In this document: one piece after another, positions 20,099-29,380 of the stretch
How the letters are laid out: each line of letters opens with the position of its first letter
Numbering within the stretch: position 1 is the stretch's first letter
Assembly: GCA_018829185.1 (NCBI GenBank)
Contig: JAHJUI010000001.1
Coordinates: forward strand, 1-56,337
Length of the DNA stretch: 56,337 bases
Direction of reading: 5' to 3'
Source of the DNA: Nanobdellota archaeon
GTDB taxonomy: Archaea > Nanobdellota > Nanobdellia > SCGC-AAA011-G17 > PNOQ01
Notes under the pieces: generated by a model
Told to the model about the DNA's origin: nothing
The model's database searches: none
Seen by the model: the letters and a program-made list of their open reading frames with translations, nothing else
Translations under genes and position numbers: made by a program

Positions 20099-20131
20099 TT
20101 TCTTTTTTATTTCTTAAAAAACAGCCAGCCC
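20097..20131 (+). repeat. truncated cassette repeat R4 (left half only)
   Basis: AATTTCTTTTTTATTTCTTAAAAAACAGCCA; promoter half missing. Confidence 0.7.
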
Positions 20132-20341
20132 AAATAAGAGAACAATTCTTTTTTGTGCAAAAACGCCTATTAAATGTGCAAAAACTCTTTATACACAAGG
20201 TTGATAAAGACATTTTAAATTTCTATTTCATCTCAAATATCATTACTAATTCGTAATAATCAAACAAAAATATTTATAAATCAAATTCTTCTAAAAACAA
20301 ATGTGTATACTTTCACAATCTTCTTCTGACGTCGATTTAAA

Positions 20342-20460
20342 TAACAAAACTGTGAAAAGGTGTTATTCGGGAAAATAACTAAGAAAAATTCCCTTCTTTT
20401 GCCATTTAAGGCTAAATTTTACTTCTATTTGCGAATCGCAACCAAAATTTGGGATAAAAC
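20342..20460. repeat. intergenic repeat B1
   Basis: AACAAAACTGTGAAAAGGT.TTA...GGGAAAATAACTA.GAAAAATTC.C..CTTTTGCCATTTAA shared with 22237-22350. Confidence 0.75.
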
Positions 20461-20560
20461 TTCCACGCCGAACGCAACTCTAAACACTTATAACACAAAT
20501 AAAGCTTACAAAAGTAAATTAGTTAGTGAATTTCAAAAGAACAACTTCTAATCAAACTTA

Positions 20561-21496
20561 TTACTTCAACTTTTTCTTTAACTCTTTATATTCTTTCATA
20601 TAAAGCTTTATTGTAGGCTTTAAATCGCGACCTTCCTCGTAAGCCTTTAAAGATTCATAATACTCAATTCTATTATTAACACCAATATTGATTGGTGGCA
20701 AGCTATGTTTAATAAGTATATTATTTAATAAAATTCTTCCAACTCTACCATTTCCATCTCTAAATGGATGAATATTTTCAAATTGGTTATGAACAACCGC
20801 TCCAAGCACTAATCCTGGATATTTTGTTTTATTATTGTTATACCACTCAATTAATTCGCTAAGGAGATGAACTATCCTTGGAGGGGATGCTCCTTCGTGG
20901 ATAATATTTCCTTTACTATTAATCACAACTACATCTTCACCTTTTTTCCTTAGTTTTCCAGCAAATTGTTCAGAGTTTTTGAATATAATTTTATGTATTT
21001 TCTTTATAAATTCTAATGAAATGTGTTCCTTTGTAGTTCTAATATAAGAAATTGCTTCATTCACACCAAAAGCTTCGGCAATATCTTCTTTTGATCTATC
21101 TGGCCACTTGTCTTTTTCTAACAAGTCTTTTACTTCTTTTTGGTTTAATTTGCTTCCTTCTATTGCATTAGTATTATAGACAAATATTTCCGAAAATTCT
21201 TTCCAATCTTGTTTTGAAAGATGTGTTATTTTTAAAGGAATTTCTTTTTCTAAAGTTTTGATTTCTTCTATTTCTTCCTTAGATAATTCAAAGTGTAAAG
21301 GATCTTTTATAATATTATATTTGTGCATTTCTTCTAAGATCAACTTTTCTGCAATTTCTTTCCTTTCATTTAATTTTTCTTTTTTTAAATCCTGGCCCAA
21401 ATATTTTCTGAATTTATGGACTTTTGATCCCTCCCTATAAGAATGAGCTAAAAAATATTTAATTCGTTTTCCAACTTTCCTTTTTTCAATATGCAT
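20561..21496 (-). CDS. Fic domain protein (AMPylation)
   Basis: HPFRDGNGRVGRILLN Fic motif and TNAIEGS inhibitory-helix-like motif. Confidence 0.95.
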   Translation of the reverse strand: MHIEKRKVGKRIKYFLAHSYREGSKVHKFRKYLGQDLKKEKLNERKEIAEKLILEEMHKYNIIKDPLHFELSKEEIEEIKTLEKEIPLKITHLSKQDWKEFSEIFVYNTNAIEGSKLNQKEVKDLLEKDKWPDRSKEDIAEAFGVNEAISYIRTTKEHISLEFIKKIHKIIFKNSEQFAGKLRKKGEDVVVINSKGNIIHEGASPPRIVHLLSELIEWYNNNKTKYPGLVLGAVVHNQFENIHPFRDGNGRVGRILLNNILIKHSLPPINIGVNNRIEYYESLKAYEEGRDLKPTIKLYMKEYKELKKKLK

Positions 21497-21505
21497 AACT
21501 ATTAT

Positions 21506-21571
21506 TTAGGTGACTACATATTTAAAGGTTTCGGTCTTAGGTGACTACATTTTACTAATTTTGTAGTCACC
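21506..21571. promoter_or_regulatory. operator-like triplicated site upstream of fic
   Basis: TTAGGTGACTACA twice in direct orientation, TGTAGTCACC inverted, with a TATA-like ATTTAAAGG between. Confidence 0.65.
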
Positions 21572-21595
21572 AAAAATGCAATAAAAGATATTGTG

Positions 21596-21632
21596 TAATT
21601 GGCCACAGGCCAGCCGAGCGCAACTCTAAACA
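21596..21632. repeat. repeat C2 (left flank of tspO)
   Basis: TAATTGGCCACAGGCCAGCCGAGCGCAACTCTAAACA, 37 nt identical to 22165-22201. Confidence 0.9.
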
Positions 21633-21666
21633 AACATTTAAAAACAATTAAAATAATTAAACTTAA

Positions 21667-22128
21667 ATGAAAAACATCCTAAAACTAATCATCGCATTAG
21701 TAATCTGCCAATTAGCAGGCGGAATAGGATCTTTATTCAATATAGTTTCTATATCAACTTGGTACACAACTCTAGTAAAACCAAGTTTCAATCCACCAAA
21801 CTGGATATTTGCTCCTGTTTGGATATTCTTATTTTTGTTAATGGGAATTTCATTATACCTAATATGGACAAGTAAAGGAAAACACAAATATGCAATAAAA
21901 TTATTCTCCATCCAATTACTATTAAATGTTCTATGGAGTGCTTTATTCTTTGGCATAAAATGCCCTATATGCGCATTCGTTGAAATAATAATCTTATGGA
22001 TATTTATCTTATTAACAATGCTAGAATTTTACAAAATCAACAAAACAGCTGGATACTTACTGATCCCTTATCTAGTTTGGGTAACCTTCGCAGCAATCTT
22101 AAACTTCTTTTTATTTATTTTAAATTAA
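21667..22128 (+). CDS. TspO/MBR family membrane protein
   Basis: LAGGIGSLFN...WYTTLVKPSFNPPNWIFAPVW. Confidence 0.93.
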   Translation: MKNILKLIIALVICQLAGGIGSLFNIVSISTWYTTLVKPSFNPPNWIFAPVWIFLFLLMGISLYLIWTSKGKHKYAIKLFSIQLLLNVLWSALFFGIKCPICAFVEIIILWIFILLTMLEFYKINKTAGYLLIPYLVWVTFAAILNFFLFILN

Positions 22129-22164
22129 TCTGAAAAATTGTTAAAAACTAACTTTTATTTTTTC

Positions 22165-22201
22165 TAATTGGCCACAGGCCAGCCGAGCGCAACTCTAAAC
22201 A
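22165..22201. repeat. repeat C3 (right flank of tspO)
   Basis: 37 nt identical to 21596-21632; third partial copy near 20467. Confidence 0.9.
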
Positions 22202-22236
22202 CTTAAAACAAACACTTCTTTATGAAGTTTATAATA

Positions 22237-22350
22237 AAACAAAACTGTGAAAAGGTATTACTAGGGAAAATAACTACGAAAAATTCTCTCCTTTTGCCAT
22301 TTAAAGGTCAATTTGACCCCCGTTTGGGAATCGTAGACAGAATTTGCCTT
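22237..22350. repeat. intergenic repeat B2
   Basis: Homologous to 20342-20460. Confidence 0.75.
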
Positions 22351-22661
22351 TAAAGCTTGTAAAGCACTTTCCTTGCCCTGCGCTGCCTTGAGAGCTCTAC
22401 ACGTAAAAAAGAAAATCTATTTTTTAATGTAACTTTTTTTGTACTTATTACTTTGGTATTTTGGTTGAAAAAAGGAGATTAACCCTTAATAATCTGTACT
22501 TATCATTATTTTTATTGGTTTAATATTTACTTTAATTGAAATGTAAGTATAATTTTATTAGTTGTTTTTAGGATAAAATTAATATAAATCACTTTTTACA
22601 CAAGAACTACTTTATACACCAAGTTTTTTAACCCGGCTTTGTGTAAATAGTTTTAAGTTAG

Positions 22662-22775
22662 CTTACTTTTACACAGAAAATTGATGAATTGATAAAAAGT
22701 TCTAAAAAAGGTTATAGGTCTAGAGCAGAGGTTGTGAGTGATGCTGTTAGAAGGCTATTAGATTCTAAAAAGTAA
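22662..22775 (+). pseudogene. N-terminally truncated ribbon-helix-helix (CopG/ParD-like) remnant
   Basis: KIDELIKSSKKGYRSRAEVVSDAVRRLLDSKK* with no ATG start. Confidence 0.6.
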
Positions 22776-22860
22776 TTCTATTATCAATTTTTAAAATAAC
22801 TTATGGAGGTTCTAAAATTGAATAGAAAGCTTTAAAATATTTGAAATTTAAGAAAGAAGT

Positions 22861-23634
22861 ATGTCTAAAAAAGAAAAAACAAAGAACATAACTGGCTGGC
22901 TGTTATTTTTTATTATAACCTTAGTGATAATTAGTCCTTTTCTAAATCTTTATACTCTTTTTACACAACTAGAATCTTTGGGATTTGCTAGCATAATAGA
23001 ATCATTGGCAATGGTAAGTTTGTTTATTTTAGCAGGTATATTCTTATGGAAGAAAAAACCATATGCTTTAAGATTCGCAAAGGTTTTCTTGATTACCCAA
23101 GGAGCCATAAATGTAGGCATGTTCTTTTTTTATTCTTATTCTCCTAAGGCTAATTTATTTTCATTTTTTGGTTATTTCCTAGTATGGGCCCTTTACTTAT
23201 ATAATTCAAAAAAAGTGAAAAAGATTTATGGTAATTTAAAAGAAAAGTCATCTGGCCTTCAAATATGGCCAATTCTTGCAATTATATATGCATTTATATT
23301 TAATATTTTTGGGATAATTTTTTCTGTTATTGCATTAATTAATATTTCAAAGAATAAAAAATTAAAAGGTTTTGCATTGTCAATAGTTGCTTTAGTAATT
23401 TCAATTATAGTCTTTGGGGGGTTCTTAGCATATGGATTTTTAGCAGTTATCAATGAAGGTTCAGGAGTGCCTGAAGAGATTGAAATACCCTGCCATGATT
23501 ATTGTTATGATGTTTCTGGTGCTGTAGAGTATAGTATGGAATATAATGTTATAGAAGAAAGTTATATGTGCTCTTGTTTAGATGAATTTTCGGGTGTTAT
23601 AGAGCAAAAAGTATATCCCTATATCCAAAATTAA
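22861..23634 (+). CDS. DUF2569/DUF4190-like membrane protein
   Basis: Multiple TM segments, GWLLFFIITLV and IFSVIALINISKNKKLKGFALSIVAL. Confidence 0.6.
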   Translation: MSKKEKTKNITGWLLFFIITLVIISPFLNLYTLFTQLESLGFASIIESLAMVSLFILAGIFLWKKKPYALRFAKVFLITQGAINVGMFFFYSYSPKANLFSFFGYFLVWALYLYNSKKVKKIYGNLKEKSSGLQIWPILAIIYAFIFNIFGIIFSVIALINISKNKKLKGFALSIVALVISIIVFGGFLAYGFLAVINEGSGVPEEIEIPCHDYCYDVSGAVEYSMEYNVIEESYMCSCLDEFSGVIEQKVYPYIQN

Positions 23635-23726
23635 ACATTTTTTAACCCAAAACCTTTATAAAACAAGGGCATTATTAGTTTTTTTGTAATAAGAATCAGT
23701 TTAGGGGTGTTTAAGGGGCTAATGAA

Positions 23727-24674
23727 ATGAAACTTGTAATCAATATTCCTTGTTATAATGAAGAAAAAACTCTTCCTTTAGTTTTAAGAGAATTACCTAA
23801 AAAGATTAAAGGAGTAAGTGAGATAATAGTTCAAATCGTTGATGATGGTTCTACAGACAAAACAGTTGCAGTTGCTAAGAAATTAGGCGTTAAAAACATA
23901 ATTATTCATAAGAAAAACAAAGGATTAGGCATTGCCTTTAAACATGGAATGCAAGCTGCTTTGGATTTAGGGGCAGATATCTTTGTTAATACTGATGCAG
24001 ACAATCAATACCCTTCTAAGTACATTCCAGCCCTAGTTGAGCCTGTTGTTAAGCAAAGAGCAGATTTAGTCATTGGAAATAGAAAACCTTGGAAGGTTAA
24101 GCATTTTTCACCATTAAAAAGAGGACTTCAATGGTTTGGTAATGGGCTTACTAGGAAGATTTTGGGTAGTAATGTTCCAGATACAGTTTCAGGTTTTAGA
24201 GCTTATAGTAAAGATGCAATGTTAAGGATTAATGTTGTTACAAAGTTTAGTTATGTTTTAGATACAATAATGCAGGCAGTTCAAAAAGATCTAAGAATAG
24301 AATCTATTGAGATTAGTACAAATGCTCCAACAAGAGATTCAAGATTATTTAAAAATATTTTTCAACATATGCAAAAGTCTGGAGTGAATTTGATTAGGAT
24401 ATTTTACCTTTATGAGCCTTTGAAGACTTTTCTTTATGCTTCATTAGTTCCTTTTGTTTTAGGTTTAGCATTATTGATTAGGTGGTTTTACTTTTATTTT
24501 AATAACTTAGGGGGAGGAAATCTCCAATCTTTGATTATGTCTTTGATATTATTGATTACAGCTGGTTTATTGTTTGGATTAGGTATTATAGGAGATTCAA
24601 TGAAAGCAAATAGAATGTTAATAGAAGATACTTTGTATAGTTTAAAAAAGAAAGATTATGATGTGAGGAAGTGA
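23727..24674 (+). CDS. family 2 glycosyltransferase (dolichyl-phosphate sugar synthase-like)
   Basis: VINIPCYNEEKTLPLVL, VDDGSTDKTVAVA, C-terminal TM pair. Confidence 0.92.
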   Translation: MKLVINIPCYNEEKTLPLVLRELPKKIKGVSEIIVQIVDDGSTDKTVAVAKKLGVKNIIIHKKNKGLGIAFKHGMQAALDLGADIFVNTDADNQYPSKYIPALVEPVVKQRADLVIGNRKPWKVKHFSPLKRGLQWFGNGLTRKILGSNVPDTVSGFRAYSKDAMLRINVVTKFSYVLDTIMQAVQKDLRIESIEISTNAPTRDSRLFKNIFQHMQKSGVNLIRIFYLYEPLKTFLYASLVPFVLGLALLIRWFYFYFNNLGGGNLQSLIMSLILLITAGLLFGLGIIGDSMKANRMLIEDTLYSLKKKDYDVRK

Positions 24675-24680
24675 AAGAGA

Positions 24681-25733
24681 TTGAAAATTCTTTTTCTGAC
24701 AAGAAAATATCCTCCAACAATCGGTGGAATGGAAAATTATAGTTATAATCTTGTAAAATATTTTAAAAAAATAAACAATGAAACTTATTTAATTGCTAAT
24801 ACAAAGGGAAATAAATTTATTCCATTATTTATGTTTGGTTCTTTTTTTAAAGCATTATATTTAATTTGGAAAAATAAAATAACTGTTCTTCATTTAGGAG
24901 ATGGTATGCTTGCATTTGAAGGAAAACTTATAAAGAAATTAACAGGAGTTAAAACAATAATAACTATTCATGGATTAGATATAACCTATAAAAATAGGCT
25001 ATATCAAAAAATTATTCCAAAATCAATTAATAAATTAGATAAGGTAATTTGTGTAAGTAACAATACTAAAGAACAATGTATTAAAAGAGGAATTACAGAA
25101 AATAAAATTGTTGTGCTTCCAAATGGGATAAATCCAAAAGAATTTGTTTTAAAAGGTACAAAAAAAGAATTAAGAGAAAAATTATCTAAAAAATTGAATC
25201 TTAAATTAGAGAACAAAAAAATTTTATTAACCACCGGGAGATTAGTTGAAAGAAAAGGTGTTTTTTGGTTTGTAAATGAAGTAATGCCCAAATTAAGTAA
25301 AGATTGGATTTATTTAGTTTCTGGAGAAGGAGAAGATAGAATCAAGATAGAGAAATCAATTAAAAAGAATAATTTAGAAAAACAAGTTTTTTTGTTGGGA
25401 AAAACAGACTTTGATACCTTAAAATTGCTTTATAATTCAGCAGATTTGTTCATTATGCCAAATATATCTGTTGAAGGGAATATAGAGGGTTTTGGGATTG
25501 TAGCAATTGAAGCAGGATCTTGTGGGTTACCAGTTATTACTTCCGGAATAGAAGGGATAAAAGATGCTATTATTAATGGAAAAACTGGTTATTTAGCAAA
25601 AGAAGGAGATATAAAGGAGTTCATAAATAAAATAAACCTCCCAAGTTTAAATAAAGAATTAGTAAAAAAAACTACCAAAAAAAATTTTGATTGGGAAAGA
25701 ATAATCAAAGAATATAAGAAGGTTTTAGAATGA
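24681..25733 (+). CDS. glycosyltransferase family 4 (TTG start)
   Basis: LTRKYPPTIGGMENYSYNLV, LPNGINPKEF, EGFGIVAIEAGSCGLPVI. Confidence 0.92.
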   Translation: MKILFLTRKYPPTIGGMENYSYNLVKYFKKINNETYLIANTKGNKFIPLFMFGSFFKALYLIWKNKITVLHLGDGMLAFEGKLIKKLTGVKTIITIHGLDITYKNRLYQKIIPKSINKLDKVICVSNNTKEQCIKRGITENKIVVLPNGINPKEFVLKGTKKELREKLSKKLNLKLENKKILLTTGRLVERKGVFWFVNEVMPKLSKDWIYLVSGEGEDRIKIEKSIKKNNLEKQVFLLGKTDFDTLKLLYNSADLFIMPNISVEGNIEGFGIVAIEAGSCGLPVITSGIEGIKDAIINGKTGYLAKEGDIKEFINKINLPSLNKELVKKTTKKNFDWERIIKEYKKVLE

Positions 25734-26935
25734 ACAAAATAAAAAATTTATGTTTTTTTTCATTTATTGGTTCAGATAATTTAGGAGATGAAGCAGTTTT
25801 TTATTCGATGATTACTAATTTTAAAAATACAAACCATCATTTAAGTGTAATTTCAACAAATCCAGATAAAACTAAAAAATTATTAAAAGATTTGGATATT
25901 AGAAAATTAAAAATAATTAATGTTAAACATAATTTAAATGTTATTAAAGTAATAAAAAAATCAGATATTTTTATTTGTGGGGGTGGAGGTATTATTCAGG
26001 ATCAAACGAGTATTTTCAATCTCCCTTTTTTCTTATCTAAAGTTTTTTTAGCAAAATTTTTTAAAAAAACAATAATGTTTTATGGAATAGGGGTTGGTCC
26101 CCTTAAATCTAGATTAAGCAGATTATTAACAAAAATCGGTCTAAATTTTGCGGAAATAATTACTGTGAGGGACAATAAGTCTAAAAAAATTTTAATAAAT
26201 TGTGGGGTTAAAGAAAAAATAATTAATGTAACTGCAGACCCTGCAATTTCCATTAAAAAAAGTTTAAAAAAAGAAATAAGTTTGTTAACGCTAAATAAAA
26301 AGATTAATTCGGAAAAGTTAATTATGGTAATTTGTTTAAGACATTGGTTCGATACGTATAGATTCATGCCGGTAAAATTAGTTAAAGCTTTGGACTTTCA
26401 AACTAAAAAAGATAAAAAGAAATATGAAAATTTTATTAATGAAATTAGCAAATTTTTGAATTATTGTAATGAAAAATTAAAATATCAATTAATTTTCCTA
26501 CCATTTTGGATAAATCGAGATAACAAAGTTCATAGAAATATTATTGATAAATTAGATAATAAAAAAGATATTTATTTATTAAATAAAGAGTACTCCCCAA
26601 GTCAAACAAAAGGGATAATTCAAAAGGCAGATTTTGTTTTAGGAATGAGGCTCCATTCATTAATTTTAGCAACAACTAGTAAGACCCCTTTCATTGCAAT
26701 AAACTATTCACAAAAAGTAAGAAATTATCTAAAAATGTTATTTTCAAAAGACTCTTTGGTGGATAAAATTTCAGTAAATCCAGAAAATTTTTCATCTGAA
26801 GAACTAATAGAAAAATTAAATTTTATTCTAAAAAACAATACATTCACTTCAGAAAATTTTAAAAAAAATTTTAAGAAATTATTAAAAAAAGAAAAAGAAA
26901 ATTTTATTTATTTGAAAGAGGTAATTAATAAATGA
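25730..26935 (+). CDS. polysaccharide pyruvyl transferase family protein
   Basis: IGSDNLGDEAVFYSMI, ICGGGGIIQD, GMRLHSLILATTSKTPFIAINYSQK. Confidence 0.9.
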   Translation: MNKIKNLCFFSFIGSDNLGDEAVFYSMITNFKNTNHHLSVISTNPDKTKKLLKDLDIRKLKIINVKHNLNVIKVIKKSDIFICGGGGIIQDQTSIFNLPFFLSKVFLAKFFKKTIMFYGIGVGPLKSRLSRLLTKIGLNFAEIITVRDNKSKKILINCGVKEKIINVTADPAISIKKSLKKEISLLTLNKKINSEKLIMVICLRHWFDTYRFMPVKLVKALDFQTKKDKKKYENFINEISKFLNYCNEKLKYQLIFLPFWINRDNKVHRNIIDKLDNKKDIYLLNKEYSPSQTKGIIQKADFVLGMRLHSLILATTSKTPFIAINYSQKVRNYLKMLFSKDSLVDKISVNPENFSSEELIEKLNFILKNNTFTSENFKKNFKKLLKKEKENFIYLKEVINK

Positions 26936-28425
26936 AAAAAGACAATTTTATTTATCTGGGGATTTTTATAATTTTATTGGTTATATGCGGAATTTTTATC
27001 CATAGTGGGGTGAATCATGGATCCGATTACGGCAGAATTTGGCAAACTGCCAAAATGTCCATAGAAGAAGGGCCTTTTTATGCATTAAATACATTTATGC
27101 CTATTAGTTCCACTTATCTTTACTCTATTTTTTTATCTTTGTTTGGATTCGGTTTTAAAATAACTTTCATAAATTTAATATTTGCAGCACTGTCCATTTT
27201 ATTATTATTCAGTATAATCAAAAAGTTAGACATTTCTAAAAAAATCCCAATTTTTTCATTAGTATTTTTGCTTTCTAGCACATTATTTTTTTATGAATTA
27301 GTGGATCCAAGGCCATATCTCATGGCAAATTTTTTTATTTTGATGTCTATCAATTTATTTTTAAATTATCTAAAAAACCCAGGAAAAAGATATTTATTTT
27401 TATCGGCACTTTTTTTAGCATTGTCAGTATATACGCAAAACCTTTTTATAATTGGATTGCTGATACCCGGTTTTTATTTTTTAATTAGTAGATTAGGTAG
27501 CAATAAAATGAAATTTTTAGATATAATTTATTATTATTCATTTATTTTATTAATTTTAAGCCCGTGGTTAATCTATAGGTTTATAATTGCAGGATTTGAT
27601 TTTTATAGAGCCCCATTAACTTGGATGTATCAGGAAAACTATTGGTCTAAATTAAATATAGATCTATATTCTAGGCCGATTCCAAGATCGTGGGAATATT
27701 ATAAATACTTCATAAATAATATCAAATTTATTTTTCCACTTTCTTTTTTGTTAATTTCGCTATTTTCATTTTTTAAAAAATTAGATAAATATTATTTATT
27801 CATTTTATCTTGGGCAGCCATATTTACTTTACCCATAATTTTAGGCAAAATTCCTGCAGAGGAGAGATATTTGTTTCCATTACTTTTCCCATTTTTAATC
27901 CTAATTGCATTGGGAATGCACGTCATATATAAAAAATACATAATTAAACTTAATAAACTAACCAAGATAACAATTTTAATTTTTGTATTAATTTTGGTTA
28001 TGTCAAATTTTATCATAATTTCTGAAAACATCCAAACCAAAATGGATAAAAAAGAGAAAGATCTTTTGGATTTAAGGGAATTTAAAGAAGAAATTGTTCC
28101 AAATAAAAATATTTATTTTAGATCTCATTTAATTGCCCCAATCTTTCCAAATAACAAGGTATATTCTATAACAGATTTAGAATTAAAAGATGCAATAGAT
28201 TTAATTGGATGGGAATCTGAAAAAGAAGTGAACATGGTAATGATAAAATATAATCTTAAATATTTAATTTTGTACAAATCAGAATATTGGGAAAAAGATT
28301 TCCATGTTTGGATAACTATGGCTAATGGAAGAACCCCAAAACATTATATAAAAATAGAAAATTCAAATTGTTTTAGCAAAATTAATGAATCTAAAGATTA
28401 TAAATTATATAAATTCGTATGTTAA
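26932..28425 (+). CDS. membrane glycosyltransferase (GT39/PMT-like)
   Basis: Poly-TM protein with N-terminal NHGSDYGRIWQ and VDPRPYLMANFF. Confidence 0.7.
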   Translation: MKKDNFIYLGIFIILLVICGIFIHSGVNHGSDYGRIWQTAKMSIEEGPFYALNTFMPISSTYLYSIFLSLFGFGFKITFINLIFAALSILLLFSIIKKLDISKKIPIFSLVFLLSSTLFFYELVDPRPYLMANFFILMSINLFLNYLKNPGKRYLFLSALFLALSVYTQNLFIIGLLIPGFYFLISRLGSNKMKFLDIIYYYSFILLILSPWLIYRFIIAGFDFYRAPLTWMYQENYWSKLNIDLYSRPIPRSWEYYKYFINNIKFIFPLSFLLISLFSFFKKLDKYYLFILSWAAIFTLPIILGKIPAEERYLFPLLFPFLILIALGMHVIYKKYIIKLNKLTKITILIFVLILVMSNFIIISENIQTKMDKKEKDLLDLREFKEEIVPNKNIYFRSHLIAPIFPNNKVYSITDLELKDAIDLIGWESEKEVNMVMIKYNLKYLILYKSEYWEKDFHVWITMANGRTPKHYIKIENSNCFSKINESKDYKLYKFVC

Positions 28426-28426
28426 A

Positions 28427-29380
28427 ATGAAATTTAAAATTAAAAAGCACATTGGTATACTTGTTTTAGTAACAATAGTAATACTTTTCGTAGATTATCT
28501 AAAAAATCACATAAAAGACTTCCAACAACTTTCATTAGTAAATCCAATATATATTTTGATTTTGGCAATAATTTTTATATTTTATTTATCCTTAAACGGT
28601 ATTTTATTAAAAACCTTGATGGAACCATTTAATATAAAACTTAAAAATTTAGAAGCTTTCGGATTATCAATAATAACTAATTTTTATAATTATATAACCC
28701 CCTTTAGGGGTGGAGCGGGGGTTAGAGCGATTTATCTTAAGAAAAAACATAATTTTTCTTATGTTCATTTTTTTGCCACCCTTTCAGCAATTTACATTCT
28801 CATTTTTCTAATTGGTAGTTTAGGGGGATTAATTAGTATGGGCTACATTTGGTTAAATTATGGAATTTTTGATTATTTAATATTCTCAGTCTTTTTGATT
28901 TTCTTTTTGTTCTTACTTTTAATCATTTTCTTTTCACCAAAACTATCTAAAAGAAAAAATAAATGGATCAATAAAGTCATTGAAATAATAAATGGGTGGC
29001 AGTTAATTAAAAGTAATAAAAAAATTATTATAACAACATTAATAATTTCATCATTACAATTAGTTTTAATGTCCATGAATTTCTGGATTGCTTACCGCTC
29101 ATTTGGAATAGAAATTGAATTTTTCAAAGCATTATTCATAGCATCAATTAACTCTCTTTCAATGCTTTTGGCTATAACACCAGGAAACTTAGGAATTGGA
29201 GACGCAATTAATGTATTCTCTGCTGGGTTGGTAGGTATAGGGGTAGCCGGGGCAATAGGGGCAACAGTTTTGAGAAGGGGGGTAACCCTTTTAGTGATCT
29301 TCATTATGGGCCCAATCTTTTCATATATCTTATTAAAACATAACCCAAACAAACAAAAAAATGAACACGAAAAGAAATAA
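28427..29380 (+). CDS. lysylphosphatidylglycerol synthase TM/UPF0104-like flippase
   Basis: ITPFRGGAGVRAIYLKKKHNFSY and TPGNLGIGDAINVF motifs; ATG re-assigned to 28427. Confidence 0.85.
   Translation: MKFKIKKHIGILVLVTIVILFVDYLKNHIKDFQQLSLVNPIYILILAIIFIFYLSLNGILLKTLMEPFNIKLKNLEAFGLSIITNFYNYITPFRGGAGVRAIYLKKKHNFSYVHFFATLSAIYILIFLIGSLGGLISMGYIWLNYGIFDYLIFSVFLIFFLFLLLIIFFSPKLSKRKNKWINKVIEIINGWQLIKSNKKIIITTLIISSLQLVLMSMNFWIAYRSFGIEIEFFKALFIASINSLSMLLAITPGNLGIGDAINVFSAGLVGIGVAGAIGATVLRRGVTLLVIFIMGPIFSYILLKHNPNKQKNEHEKK

Noticed and set aside
18871-20131. Cassette repeats as a CRISPR array
   Set aside because: Spacing is gene-sized (about 350-470 bp), repeats contain promoters, and no cas genes are present.
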